A stretch of 64,000 nucleotides of DNA from Okapia johnstoni (GCA_024291935.2 CM044310.1:84752713-84816712), one strand, 5' to 3'; positions 22,786 to 34,101 are shown, numbered from the stretch's first letter. Made by a program: numbers and translations. Notes: generated by a model from the letters alone, not told the origin.

Positions 22786-24953
22786 GCTACAGTCTGGTCA
22801 TCATGTATTAATTGAACCTAGTGGAGACTTCCATGCTTATAAGACAGCTCAAAGGCTATGGCTCAGAGTGTTATCTATAACCCTTGAGGAGCAACTAAAG
22901 GTCCTTGACTTTGCTTAATGACTAAACTATTACTATTTGGTCTCCTTTGATGGTTTTCCTTTGTTTCTGCATTTTCTCACTTCTTGGATGTAAACTTAAT
23001 TTTTGGCTAAAGCTTTTCTACAAACAAAAGGCAGGCTGAGGACATGGGGGAGGGAGGGGGCAAGGACCATAGGTCCTTACCACTGACCACTAGTTGTAAG
23101 ATACACAGATTTCAGAGAACCAGGAGAAAAAAGCCCACCCCACTGCCTTTTTGCTGGAGCACAGGTTTGCCTGGATTTTTTTTTTTTAATGTGCATTATC
23201 TCCCCAAAGTGTGTTCTTTTCTAAAATTCCTCAGACTTGCACTCTCTAAGCTATTTTAGAAGATTTGGGTTAAAACAAATGGAGAGGGGAAGATACACAT
23301 ACATATTTCTACCAGTTTGTGAAAAATGATTATATCACTTCAAATCACATCATTTGACTCAATTTGCTGATCTGATTACCCAATTACGTACTTTCTAGGT
23401 AGCTTTATACCATGTTCCCACTGGTTGGTGTTACCGTCTTCCTAAGCAGAGATCTCTCTCACTGTCTCCTCACCCTCTACCCCAGGCTTTACCTCCATCT
23501 ACCTACTTTTCCCCTAAACAACAATTTCTCTACTTATTTTTTCAATTATTATAACTAGAGCTTTCAAGTTAAAGAAAACAATGCTGTTTTCTTCCCAAAG
23601 CCAGCCTTTCCCTGACACAAAGTAACAGTGATACTAAACATTGCTAGCAATTGTTATGAAAATGCATTTCTCTTGTATCCTGTTGTCATGGCAGCTAAAG
23701 ATCAAGACATGCCTGCTACATACAGCAATTTATACTGATTTGAAAGACTGTTTGGTGGGGGGGAATGAAAATGTATAATCGAATGCATTTGAAACCATAG
23801 CCCGACACACTACAATATAAGTTATTCAAATAATATCTCTAAAGCAAAGTACATCATTTATTTCAATCAGTGTTGTGTTCATTATTTCTGCTCTTGGAGT
23901 TACTTGCATTTCCAACACACTGGCAATCTTATTATTTTTCTTGGCATTCAGAATCTCTGTATCACCTTTGCTCAGGCACTGGCCAGCCTAACACAGACAG
24001 CAGCAGTCAAGTCACATTGAGAGGCTCAGAGCTGCCGTGGCATTTTCTCTATTGCTTCTTTGTTTGCTGGGCTGGGGGCATCCCTTAGGTGAATATCTCC
24101 CTTGGACGGCAACTGCTTGAAATGTCACAGCACGGCCAATTCTCCTTCATCCAGATTTTCACTTCACTGCAAGATACTGTACCTTATACATGGTGTTTAG
24201 CTTCTCCACGGGGGAGGGGGAGAAAAACGTAAGAATAAAAAGATGGGGGGGGGTGCCTACCAAACTGAGACTATAAAGGGTTTAGATGCAAATAATTGAG
24301 TACAAAATACCACTTTTATTAACAATCCGGAGGGTGGGTCTTGTCCCTAATCCTTTTTATTGGTTTTCCCTCCAAATCACCCAGGGAGACGGACTGGTAT
24401 TTGGCAAGAGGGAAGTAGAGGCATGGTGGGGATTAGTGATCTACAATCACAGAACAGATCAGTATCAGAGCAAGGATGAGAACTCAGAATTCTGACATTC
24501 CTGAGCCATTGTTCAGTCCATGGTTGTGGGACAGAGGCCTTGAGAATTGTACGAAGATATCTACAGCTTAACCTATGGCCAAATTAGTTTGGGGTAATTA
24601 GTTACACCACTTTTCCCACAGCCAGTAAGGCACACTAATGTTTTGGCCTTGACTTTGTGAAACTGGTTTTCATCCCACTTGGGGATAATCCCTGATTTCA
24701 TCCTCTTGAATCCTGCCCCTTTGAGACTGGCATCTGCAGGTCAAAAGCAGAGAGCAGCCTTCCCCAAGGTCTACTTTTCCTCCTTAAGTTGTGCACATGT
24801 GTCAAATGTATACATCCACACTTGGCATGGGGGAGTGGGTGTAAAATCACCAATTTACAGGGTCTCCCCTCTCATCCTTGCCCAGTGTTGACAGGATCTG
24901 GAGAATCTGGTCATGTCATTGAACAGGAAGGCAGCACAAATCTATCACTTACA
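22786..24953. other. 2.2 kb with no gene or confident repeat
   Basis: The longest repeat-poor interval on this side. It holds a T-run (23177-23187), G-rich tracts at 23045-23060 and 24208-24250, and no exon-like frame. The short frames present lack recognisable domains. Confidence 0.4.
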
Positions 24954-25206
24954 GACTCCCAGTGTCTGGACATCCCAGGTGGCACTGGTGGTAAAGAACC
25001 CACCTGCCAGTGCAGGATACAGAAGAGACTCAGGTTTGATCCCTGGGTCGGGAAGATGCCCTGGAGGAGAGCATGGCAACCACTCCAGTATTCTTGCCTG
25101 GAGAATCCCATGGACAGAGGAGCCTGGCGGGCTACAGTCCATGGGGTCGCAAAGAGTCAGACATGACTGAAGCGACTTAGCACACATGAAGACTCCCAGA
25201 GTCTGG
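24954..25206 (+). mobile_element. Bov-tA SINE with 16-bp target duplication
   Basis: Body 24970-25190. 'gactcccagtgtctgg' (24954-24969) and 'gactcccagagtctgg' (25191-25206) differ at one of 16 positions. Confidence 0.94.
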
Positions 25207-25545
25207 GCATCAGGTATTATTATTATAACCTCATATCTACAAGGAGGAAACCAAAGAACATGGAGGAAGTAGCTGGCTAATGTAACAGAGCAAGTAAGTG
25301 GTAGAGCCAAGATGTGAACACAGTTGGGTGGCTCCAGAAACTGCTCAGCCACCACGCTAAACTAAACTGGCTCTGAGACACCAAGTAGTGAAGAGCTTAG
25401 GCTCTGGGCTCCAACACACCAAGGTCATATTCGAGCTGTAGCTGTGATCCTGGATATGTGACTCCATGACGCTCTGGGTTCATATGTTGTAATTGTTATC
25501 CTGAGATTTGCTAAATAAAGTCATTAGCACTGGACCTGGAACACG
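25207..25545 (+). mobile_element. Two adjacent MIR SINEs
   Basis: The first (25207-25370) has 'ggaggaaaccaaagaaca' and 'gtagagccaagatgtgaac'. The second (25385-25545) has 'gagcttaggctctgggctcc' and 'tgatcctggatatgtgactc'. Both read on the plus strand. Confidence 0.68.
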
Positions 25546-26292
25546 CAAGCCCTCCAAAACTGTTAGATGCTCATTCTAAAGAATGAACAAGTTCAGAGCA
25601 AATGAGCCAGAAGGTTTGGACTGTGGTAGAATAGTCCAGGAAAGAGATTGGATATGGGGGAAAGAAAGATTCCCTCTGCACAGTCCTGCCCTTTTATGCT
25701 AAAAAGGGGGGCAGGGCAAAAGGGGGAAAAATGAGAGTAAGGGATGCCATGAGCTAGGAACAGAGGAAGCTTTTTCAGGTGACAGGAGGCTGGCTAGGTT
25801 TTGGACAAATTAAGGTAAGAAGAGAGCCAGTACAAGACATGCTCTGAGGATGGAAGCCCCTCTAACAAGAAGCAAGTTTGGGGCAGTGACTTCCCAGGGT
25901 GATTGAATTAAACACTCTATTTCATCAATAACTAATCTAAAATTTTATGTTTAGCAAGTCCTTGGTTGCCTGAATGAAGCAACTCCTTGGCGGAATGTGA
26001 TGTTTTTCCTTTCTGTCTTCATCTACTCAAAGCTGAAAGAGTTCAAATTTCTCTTCTAGGAAAGAAGCATTCTCTCCCAGAAAAGCATGGAGCCAGGATG
26101 AAATCTCAGCTTCTGCGTGGCCCAACTTCCTGACACTGGGAGTCCTGAAATCACTACATACTGAAAATTCTACAAGGATCTTCTAGTCCAAAATGATTAT
26201 CTCACAACACCCCCACGATCTGGAAATTTTCCTCTTGTTCTAGCCTGATGTTGATCTCGCCATCTGTCTGTTTTCCTGAAGATCTGTTTTTG
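25546..26292. other. Unassigned stretch
   Basis: No named repeat or gene. There is a purine-rich patch at 25705-25730. Confidence 0.3.
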
Positions 26293-26531
26293 TCTGTTTG
26301 TTTTTCATTTTTGGCTGCGTAGGGTCTTAGCTGTGGCACATGTGATCTTTGTTGAGTCATGTGGATATTTTCTTTGTGGCACAAGAAATTCCCTAGTTGT
26401 GGCATGCAGTTGCAGTGTTCTGGTTTAGTTGCTCCACGACATGTAGGATCTTGGTTCCCCAACCAGGAATTGAACCAGCGTCCCCTACATTGCAGGCGAA
26501 TTCTTAACCCCTGTACCACCAGGGAAGTCCC
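26293..26531 (-). mobile_element. CHR-1-type SINE
   Basis: 'cattttttggctgcgtaggg'-type start, 'tagttgtggcatgcagttgc', 'caaccaggaattgaaccag' and 'ccaccagggaagtccctgg'. Confidence 0.88.
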
Positions 26532-26594
26532 TGGAGTGCTGTTTTTGAAAGACAAGGTCAAGTCAGGACCACTGAAATCTTGTCGAAGACCTGA

Positions 26595-26720
26595 AGACTA
26601 AGACTCAGAGAACCTGGGGTTAAGTTCAGGGTCTGGCACTCACTGTATGACCTTGGGCAAGTCAAATGTCCTTCTTTTATGTCTGGTTTCTCATCTGTAG
26701 AAACGAGAGCCTTTTATCTG
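26595..26720 (+). mobile_element. MIR SINE fragment
   Basis: 'gggtctggcactcactgtat', 'gaccttgggcaagtcaaatg' and 'gtttctcatctgtagaaac'. Confidence 0.75.
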
Positions 26721-26889
26721 CTTCAGAACTCTATGTTTTATGTGAACTCATTCTATGAGAAAGATTTTCTTTGATCAGTAGATACTATCCATAGCATGAT
26801 TTATTACTGGGGGTTTGGAGGAAGTATCTTTTTCGAGGTCTATTGTTTTATATGATAATCACCAGTCCCTATAGACTCGGGATAATTTT

Positions 26890-27195
26890 GCCATCAAAAT
26901 TTTCCATTATAGTGGCATTATAACTCTGTTTCAACAAGCTTGCTCAAGTAACTTTTCCATTGCAAATTCACATGATAATAGCATTATAAATGGCATCTCC
27001 AAAGACTTCAATTAAAATTGATTTGTCACTGTAATCTTAGCTAATAATGGTATGGTAATGGCATTATAATGAGGAGATCAAAGACTTACACTGAAATTAT
27101 TTTGGCATTGTTATCCTATATTCTAAATGGCTTTGAATAGGCTGTTCTATACATAGATTGAAACTGTTGTGTCATAGTAATATTAAAAGCTAAGA
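26890..27195. repeat. Degenerate tandem array, four units of about 66-80 bp
   Basis: The core 'gcattataa' recurs at 26915, 26981 and 27061, with a decayed fourth 'gctttgaat' at 27130 (spacings 66, 80 and 69). The segments 26999-27039 and 27078-27118 align without gaps at 30 of 41 positions. It is not a simple repeat and not a family I know. No coding frame follows the period. Confidence 0.65.
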
Positions 27196-27533
27196 ATATA
27201 CGGAATGGAATCATTCACTCCTTTCCTCCCAAAGCCTGGCTTGGAATTTCTCCTTTCCTTTTCATTTCCCATAAAGGTGAAGCTCAAATAGAGCTTCAAT
27301 TCTAATTCCCCCTACCCAGACCCATGAGGAACAAGAATGAGATTGAGAGGATGTTCGTGAGTGCCTAGAAACACTGCTCCCACATGTGGCTGGAGCTAAC
27401 CTAGTTTCCTTCCTTCACAAGATGCTGGGGCCTGAGTTCCTCTGCTCTGAGCTGGGGCTAGGACATGATAACCTGAGCCAAGGGCTCCTGTTAGTGGAGA
27501 CAGTGCTCTCGCTCTTCCACTGGTGGTCATGCA
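27196..27533. other. Unassigned stretch
   Basis: No gene or named repeat; the short frame at 27386-27580 runs into the next SINE and shows no known domain. Confidence 0.3.
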
Positions 27534-27745
27534 GGGCTTCCCTGGTGGTTCAGATGGTAAAGAATCTACCTGCAGTGTAGGCGACCTGGGTTCAATCCCT
27601 GAGTCGGGAAGATCCCCTGGAGAAGGGAATGGCAACCCACCCCAGTATTCTTGCCTGAAGAATCCCATGAACAGAGGATCCTGGCTGGCTACAAAAAGTT
27701 GGACACCACTGAGAAACTAACACTTTCGCTTTCTTTTCTTTCGTG
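27534..27745 (+). mobile_element. Bov-tA SINE with small internal deletion
   Basis: Full head and core. The 'gggctacagtccatggggtc' segment is cut to 'ggctacaaaaagttggacac', then 'gaaactaacactttcgcttt'. Confidence 0.9.
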
Positions 27746-27831
27746 CTATGGAATTGGAATTCTGCAGCTTCTGAAGTTCAGTGCCTCTTGCCTCTCATCC
27801 CTTGTGACTTAGCCATTGTCACCCTTGTGGG

Positions 27832-27892
27832 CTTTTTTTTTTTTTTTAATGCATTCTTTTTCTTTTCTTCTGCTTTTTTTTTTTTTTTGCCA
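27832..27892. repeat. T-rich low-complexity tract
   Basis: Two long T-runs (about 15 T at 27833-27847 and about 16 T near 27874-27889) separated by pyrimidine-rich sequence. Confidence 0.9.
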
Positions 27893-28123
27893 TGCTCTGT
27901 GGGCTTTGAATGAGGTCAAATCCTTCCACTCCCAGTTCTCTGGTTGTGGAACCAGCTGTGTGTGTGGTTGTTTTGTGTTTGTTTGTTTGTTTACTTTACA
28001 GGGACATAAATTAAATGGAATGAAATATAGACTCAGTTCATATTTACTGTGGAGAATATTCTGAGGTTCTAATATCATTCTAGTTTAAAGAATACTATTG
28101 TTACACTGGTTAGCATTAAGACT

Positions 28124-28351
28124 GGGCTTCCCAAGTGGTGCTAGTGGGGAAGAATCCACCTGCCTATGCAGGAGATGCAAAAGACATGGGTTTGATCTCT
28201 AGGTTGGGAAGATCCCCTGGAGTAGGAAATGGCAATCCACTCCAGTATTCTTGTCTGGAGAATTCCATGGACAGAGGAGCCTGGCGGGCTACAGTTCAGA
28301 GGGTCGCACAGAGTGGGACACCACTGAAGCGACTTGGCACGCATGCACAGC
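28124..28351 (+). mobile_element. Bov-tA SINE
   Basis: The long-head variant 'gggcttcccaagtggtgcta', full core, and the end 'aagcgacttggcacgcatgc'. Confidence 0.92.
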
Positions 28352-28410
28352 ATTGACTAACAATTATATAGTTTCTACTACATGGTAGAAGCCATCTTCA
28401 ACACTTTAAA

Positions 28411-29056
28411 TATGGTAGATTCTTGTAATTTATGGTAGTCATGTTCTGTAAAAGCCCTATGAATACTGAATTAAGAATTCCAAGCCACCAGTCGTAGGGG
28501 AAACGCAGGGCTGGGTTCCTATGAGCCTCTGGTCACTTTTCGTCCATTGATGGACATAAAAGCTTTTTTTATGTGTGTTTGGGTTTAAAGACACCTTATT
28601 TAACATATATTGTTCAATTATTTACATTGAAGTCATGGCCAACAGCCGTGTAGCTCATTCCTGAATTAAGCTTATCTAACATATGTATTTTCTCCATGAG
28701 GGACATCACAGTCTCCTTGTGTTCAGGAACAATAGACAGCACTGCACTGCTATGCCTTAGGGCCATCTTAAACAATGAAATCACCAACAAAAAGAACAAG
28801 AACACTTTTTAAAAAGTGACTCTAAACAGACCATGAAAAGCACCCCTGTTAATAGTCTGAGAGCTGAAACAAGGAGGCAGCATCACTATGCTCAGCCTCT
28901 CCTGGGAACAGGTACTTTGAACAACTTAAGTTTTTTTTTCCTGCATCTCCATGAATGACCACAGCATTCCCACAGGTACTGATACTGAGGTTACAGATAA
29001 ATTTAGTGAGTAGACAAATTTGCAAGTACAGAATCTGTCAATAATGAGAACTGACC
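28411..29056 (-). mobile_element. Tigger-type DNA transposon with transposase N-terminal remnant
   Basis: A minus-strand frame at 28805-28614 contains MSLMEKIHMLDKLNSGMSYT followed by AVGHDFNVNN. That is the pattern of the first helix-turn-helix (CENP-B/pogo type) of Tigger-like transposases. Past the stop the same frame still reads TIYVK. The ends are loosely inverted: 'tggtagattcttgtaattta' on the left and 'gaatctgtcaataatgagaa' on the right. The DDE domain is absent, so this is an internally deleted, non-functional copy. The family name is my inference. Confidence 0.65.
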
Positions 29057-29059
29057 ACA

Positions 29060-29185
29060 TCATAATTGAGTTAATCTTTACATTAACCTCATGAGTTAGG
29101 TACTGTTACTATTCCTCATCTCAGAGATGAGGAAACTGAGGCACAGAGAGTATCAGAAACTTGCTCAGTGCTCAGTGTCAATTCA
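29060..29185 (+). mobile_element. MIR SINE fragment
   Basis: 'aacctcatgagttaggtact', 'gagatgaggaaactgaggca' and 'cagagagtatcagaaacttg'. Confidence 0.8.
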
Positions 29186-29363
29186 AACTAATTGATAATT
29201 GCTCTCAGTTTGTTTCTAAATAAGTCATCAGCTTGATATTTAGTTTAGCTTTTTAATTGAGGAGAGTGAGTTAGAAAAACAGAATGACCCTAGTTTTTGG
29301 GTGGGAAGAAGTATCTGTAGACCTCCAATTTTTCAGGCTTTTGAATTAAGCCAAGATGGGGTA

Positions 29364-29580
29364 CTGGCTTCTCTGATAGCTCAGACAGTAAAGAATCTGC
29401 CTGCAATGCAGGAGATCCAGGTTCAATCCCTGGGTTAGGAAGATCCCCTGGAGAAGGGCCTGGCAATCCATTCCAGTATTCTTGCCTGGAGAATTCCATG
29501 GACCAGGAGCTAGGTGAGCTACCGTCCATGGGGTCACAATGAGTTGGACACAACTGAGCGACTAATATTTTCTCTCTTTC
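29364..29580 (+). mobile_element. Bov-tA SINE
   Basis: 'ggcttctctgatagctcaga' head, standard core, and a tail ending 'gagcgactaatattttctct'. Confidence 0.92.
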
Positions 29581-30605
29581 AGGATGGAGAACTAGCATGT
29601 AGAAGATGAGGCAGATACCCTTGGCACTAACCCAAATCCATTCTTCCATCCTGTCTGCCTTCTTCTTGGCTGTTAGAGTATCAGCCTTCTGTGTGGCTCA
29701 GCACTGAGGACAGAGCACCTCCACCATCCCAGGGAAAGTGAATCTCCATTAACATAAGCCAATCAGAGCATTTCCATTTCCCTAATCAAACTGGTGAGGC
29801 AAGGGCGTGGGTTAATTTTAGTCAGTGAGCAGTGAAGGGAAATGTACCGCAGAGCTCCAGGGGAAGGCATTCTTTTCATGTCTGAAAAGGAAGAGTTCCT
29901 TCTCCTGCCTCTGAATAACCAGTATGTGAGAACATGATACTTGGGACCACTGCAGCCGTCTTGTGACCACAAGGAGACAAACTGGAATGGCAGAGCTGAA
30001 AGATGTAGTCACAGCACGTCCTGAAACCATCCTACCGCCAATCCCTTTGTCAAACTTTACTTATTTAAGCTGCTTTTAATTGGGTTTTGATTAATAGAAA
30101 GTGAAACTATCCTAACAGACACTGGAATTTTGCTTGGGAATCCATTATAATTGAGAACTGAGAGACACTAAGTACAGAAATTATATAGACAGAAACACAC
30201 AGAGGCTGAACCCTATTTAAGAAGCACAATGTATGGGTTGCTAAGAGATGCTGAGAGGATATAAATGGCCAGGGATATTTCCCCTGCTCAGAGACAGCTT
30301 ATAATCCAGTAAGTTGAGAAGATCAAACATAGCCAGTTAAAGAATTCCTGTGCAAAGAAACAGTAAATTCCATTTAATTCTGCCAGCATTAATTCTGAAA
30401 TACATGTGGCAGAGCTCTGTTGATGAATGAGACACACTCCCTGTCCTCTACAATCTAGTAGAGAAAACTAGATTGACAAGTGGTTATAATTCAAAGAATA
30501 TTACAGAAAGATGTTTTGGGAGAAAGGTAAGTGAGAGATTGATTTCTTTTGGCAGACCTAGGAAAGTGTCATGACTCCCCTGTGTGAAATTCTTCAGTGG
30601 CTTCC
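29581..30605. other. 1 kb with no gene or confident repeat
   Basis: Ordinary sequence with low G+C. The two overlapping minus frames near 29763-30030 have no domain I recognise. Confidence 0.35.
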
Positions 30606-30609
30606 AGTT

Positions 30610-31290
30610 GTGCTTCATTTATTCAACAAATATTTGTTAAGCAATTACTTGAAACCAGTCTGAATGCTAGGACACAGCAGGGAACAACAAAAAGTCCCTC
30701 TTCTTAGACCTCCATTCTAACAAATACAAGACAATATAAAAAACAAATGAGTAAATATATTTTATGTCTTCAGTGGTGTCACCAAGAAACATAAAGTAAG
30801 CTGCAGAAAGTAGGAGTGCTATTTTATTTTTACATTTTTACTGGATATCTAGAAAACATTAATTGGAGATCATGCATAGATTACAGTGTTTCCTTAGTTA
30901 CAAATCAAAATTTTTAAACTAGCTAAATTCATCCCAAGAAAAGTTGTCTTCTGTCGGCCTGAAACTAATTGGGGGAGAGAAAGCACTGGTGGAGTGACAT
31001 GCTCCCTTGTAGATGCTGGATTCTAGGAGTCCCTGGGTCTGTGCTTGGTAATTCACTGGACTTGGGGACTCTGCGCTTCCTAGGAGTGCTATTTTATACA
31101 GAATGGTGAAAAACTGGCATCTGAGTGGAAAACTAAAGGAAGTGAGGGTGTAAGTCATATGTGGATATCAATGGAAACTGTTCAATGCAGAAGGAACAGC
31201 AAGTGCAAAGGCCCTAAGGCAGAAAGTGTCTGGCATACTTGAGCAACAAGAAGCAGGTAAATGTGCCTGGAAGAGAATGACTGATGTGGT
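30610..31290 (-). mobile_element. L2 LINE 3' region, split by a retrocopy
   Basis: Left part: 'tttattcaacaaatatttgt' and 'ggacacagcagggaacaaca'. Right part: 'ggagtgctattttatacaga', 'gaaggaacagcaagtgcaaa' and 'ggccctaaggcagaaagtgt'. These are successive L2 segments in reverse complement. They become continuous when 30828-31080 is removed. Confidence 0.72.
30811..31097 (-). pseudogene. Short processed retrocopy of an unidentified mRNA, perfect 17-bp target duplication
   Basis: The insert (30828-31080, 253 bp) is bracketed exactly by 'taggagtgctattttat' at 30811-30827 and 31081-31097. Read on the minus strand, it opens with an uninterrupted frame of about 53 codons ending SFRPTEDNFSWDEFS and a TAG stop (30921-30919). 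About 90 bp of AT-rich 3'-UTR-like sequence follows, ending in 'gtaaaaatgtaaaa' at the duplication. That layout (C-terminal codons, stop, UTR, short A-rich end, long exact target repeat) fits a 5'-truncated processed pseudogene made by L1 machinery. I do not recognise the parent gene. Alternatives are an unfamiliar SINE or transduced sequence. Confidence 0.6.
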
Positions 31291-32519
31291 AGAAATACTG
31301 TGGGAAGTGAGATCAGAGTCAAGGGCAGAATCAAACTTACCATGAAGTTAATGTACTCAGAGAGTCATAGGTTTCGGTATAACATGGTATAACCAGAAAA
31401 AGTAAGATATTTTAGCCACAATCCATTAAGACTCTTGTCTCTTTCCATTCTGATTTTCTGTCATGTTTCCCTTCGTGCTGGCTCTTTAAGGAGGCTGCAG
31501 GTATTTTGGGGAGCTGATGAAGAGGAAATTATCTTGGGGCTATACCTAGACTGGAGTTGCTGAGCTATATTTCTGTGAATCACAGTGGCTTCCATGACTA
31601 GCTGTCCCTGTGTAGGAATGGCTCCAGCAGTTCACTACCCTGCACAGTGTGACCTGAAGATGCGTGACCAGAGGTCCAATAAGAATAGAAATATGTCCTA
31701 TGGAGTCCAGACCTGAAACTCTGCAAGGAGTTTAACAAAGTGTGAAATATCCAGAACCAGAAGCTAGTCTTTAGACAATTCTCCCAGCATCTGATGTGTA
31801 AACTCGTAAGTGGAAGTTGAGTTCTCGTTGACGCCTAATCACAACAGAAGTCCTCTCCCATCAAGAATATATTTAAGAGTGCAACAGCTACAGCGAGAAA
31901 TGTACCTTCACTGATGGACTCTCGAGAGAGTTTCATCAGACAAGGGCATGAACTCCAAGCAGTACAACAGACAGCAAGTCTATCTGTCTGTAATGTCACC
32001 CACCGTCAGTAATAAAACATAAATTTCCAACAATCATCCCAGAGCAGGAACTGGATTATCTTGTGTTCTCTCTATTGAAATGATATTATAATATCTTTGT
32101 TAAACGGGGAGGCAATCAAAGTGGAGAGGCAGACAAAGAATTTAAGGGGGAAAATGTGACAAGAGGGGTTCAATCAGTTCATTAATGAAAACACTATGTT
32201 ATTTTTCTGGATTCCATGTTGGTGCTAAGTGTCAGCTTTTTTACTTGTAATTTGTAGTGAGTTGTTTCTCATACTAAATATGTATTCAGTTTCAAATGTT
32301 ATTTTGTAGTCCTAATTTTGTATCATTTATCTTAGAGAGTTCCAAAATTATATTAGCTTGAGGTCTCAGGAAACCCAGGTCTGCTCCATTTTGAAGGCTC
32401 CTGAGGCATGGGGCAATCATACTCCTGGTTAAAGTTTAGGAGGGTCTTTCCAGTAGCAGAGTTCAGTAGTGATTCCCAGATTTGGGGAATCCATGGACCA
32501 TTAATATTTCCCCCTCAAA
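31291..32519. other. 1.2 kb repeat-poor block, no gene seen
   Basis: No repeat family is recognised, an unusual length for this window. No long frame. It could contain non-coding conserved sequence, which only comparison with other mammals can show. Confidence 0.4.
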
Positions 32520-32520
32520 T

Positions 32521-32567
32521 TGTGTTCAGTTCAGTCGCTCAGTCATGTCCAACTCTGTGTGACCCAA
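32521..32567 (-). mobile_element. 47-bp BovB/BOV-A 3'-end fragment
   Basis: 'ttcagttcagtcgctcagtc' followed by 'atgtccaactctgtgtgacc', then it stops. This is only the last ~47 bp of a BovB-type 3' end in reverse complement, an extreme 5' truncation. Confidence 0.8.
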
Positions 32568-32593
32568 TATTTGATTGCTAACTTAGATAAAAA

Positions 32594-32850
32594 GCCAGGA
32601 CTTCCCTGGTGACCCAGTGGTTAAGAATCTGCCTGCCGATACAGGGGACATGGGTTCTCCCTGTGATCTTGGGATCCACGGGCAGCTAAGCCTGAGCACC
32701 ACAACTGCTGAAGCCCCTGTGCCCTAGAGCCTGTGCTCCGCAACAAGAGAAGCCGCTGCAATGAGAAGCCCTCATACTGCAACTAGAGGAAGCCCAAGAG
32801 CAGCAAAGACCCAGTGCAGACAATAAATAAATAATTGTTAAAAGCCACCT
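32594..32850 (+). mobile_element. CHR-1-type SINE
   Basis: 'aggacttccctggtgaccca' head, 'gcaacaagagaagccgctgc' middle and 'gcagacaataaataaataat' tail. A short repeat 'aaaagcca' flanks it. Confidence 0.9.
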
Positions 32851-33551
32851 AAATAAGCATTTAAAACAGCCATAGCTACTGCTTTTTTTTTTTTTAAATA
32901 AGCGTTTTATAAAGAAACGTATGGAAGTCTTTATGGATAAAATTATATAACATCTACACTTTGTTTTAAATTTATCCAACAGGATATAGGGGAGTAAGAG
33001 GAAGGTTAGATAAAACAAGATTGATCATTTGTTGGGTACATGGGGGTTCAATACACTAGGCTGCTTTTGTAAAGGCTGGTCATTTTCGTAGTAAAATGTG
33101 TAAAAAGTAACCTAATCTAGCATACCTATAGTTCTATAAAAGAAAGAACATATGAGCGCACCAGAAGTTGGGAGGCCGTTAAGTACCATCCTTTATATTA
33201 AATAAGTTCAATCTAAGGGAAAACTCACTATACTGTGATTATTTTTGTTACTGCTGTTTCAGAGCCAGTCAGAGGAATTCATCCCAAGCTGTTCAGAGAC
33301 CACCTATGTGGGAGTGGGGTCAAGTTGGCAGATTACTCTCAAATGTTTCAGAAAAAGGAAAAAAAGCTCTTTGAATTGTACTTCCTAGTTTTTTATAAGA
33401 TTATGATGTATGCACGCACATATAAGAGAACTGAGGTTAGATCTTGGACTTTGCCATATACTTAAACATCACTGTGTTAGTCACCCAATCTGCCTGAGCC
33501 CTCAGTTACTTTACTGAAAATAATCAGTACCTCCCACAGTCACACCACTAT
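32851..33551. other. Unassigned stretch
   Basis: A T-run at 32883-32895 and AT-rich sequence. No gene or named repeat. Confidence 0.3.
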
Positions 33552-33800
33552 ATTTAAAATAAGTAACCGACAAGGACCTGTGGTACAGCACAGGGAGCTC
33601 TACTCAGTGTAATGGGGTAGCCTGGATGGGAGGGGAGTTTGGGGGAGAATGGATACATGCATACGCATGGCTGAGTCCCTTTGCTGTCCACCTGAAATTA
33701 GCACAACATTGTTAAGTGGCTACATTCCAATACAAAATAATAAGTTTTTTAAAAGAAAAAAGATGCTAAGCATAAAAAAAAAAAAAAGAAAAGAAAAAAC
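33552..33800 (+). mobile_element. L1 3'-end fragment with A-rich tail
   Basis: 'caaggacctgtggtacagca', 'cagggagctctactcagtgt', 'ctgtccacctgaaattagca', 'acattgttaagtggctacat', then A-rich sequence to about 33800. Confidence 0.83.
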
Positions 33801-33867
33801 CAGAAACCTCTCCCTGAAAGCCATCTGGAAGTTCAGGTTTTTTTGAGTATTAGCTACCTGCCACCTG

Positions 33868-34068
33868 TACTCCTTGGTGCAGTGGTAAAGAATCGGCCTG
33901 CCAGTGCTGGAGATGAAGAGACACAGGTTAGATCCCTGGGTCAGGAAGATCCCCTGGAGGAGGGCACGGCAACCCATTCCAGTATTCTTACCTGGAGAAT
34001 TCCATAGACAGAGGAGTCTGGCTGGGCTATAGTCCTTGGGGACGCAGAGTCACACATGACTGAGCATG
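33868..34068 (+). mobile_element. Bov-tA SINE followed by a CA microsatellite
   Basis: The head is slightly altered ('tccttggtgcagtggtaaag'), with full core and tail 'cacatgactgagcatgtgca', running straight into (CA)n. Confidence 0.9.
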
Positions 34069-34070
34069 TG

Positions 34071-34099
<29 letters not shown>
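34069..34099. repeat. (CA)n microsatellite, about 15 units
   Basis: Uninterrupted CA repeat immediately 3' of the Bov-tA tail, a common birthplace of ruminant microsatellites. Confidence 0.96.

Positions 34100-34101
<2 letters not shown>

Noticed and set aside
32521..32567. Independent small RNA gene
   Set aside because: The sequence is just the terminal 47 bp of a BovB/BOV-A 3' end.
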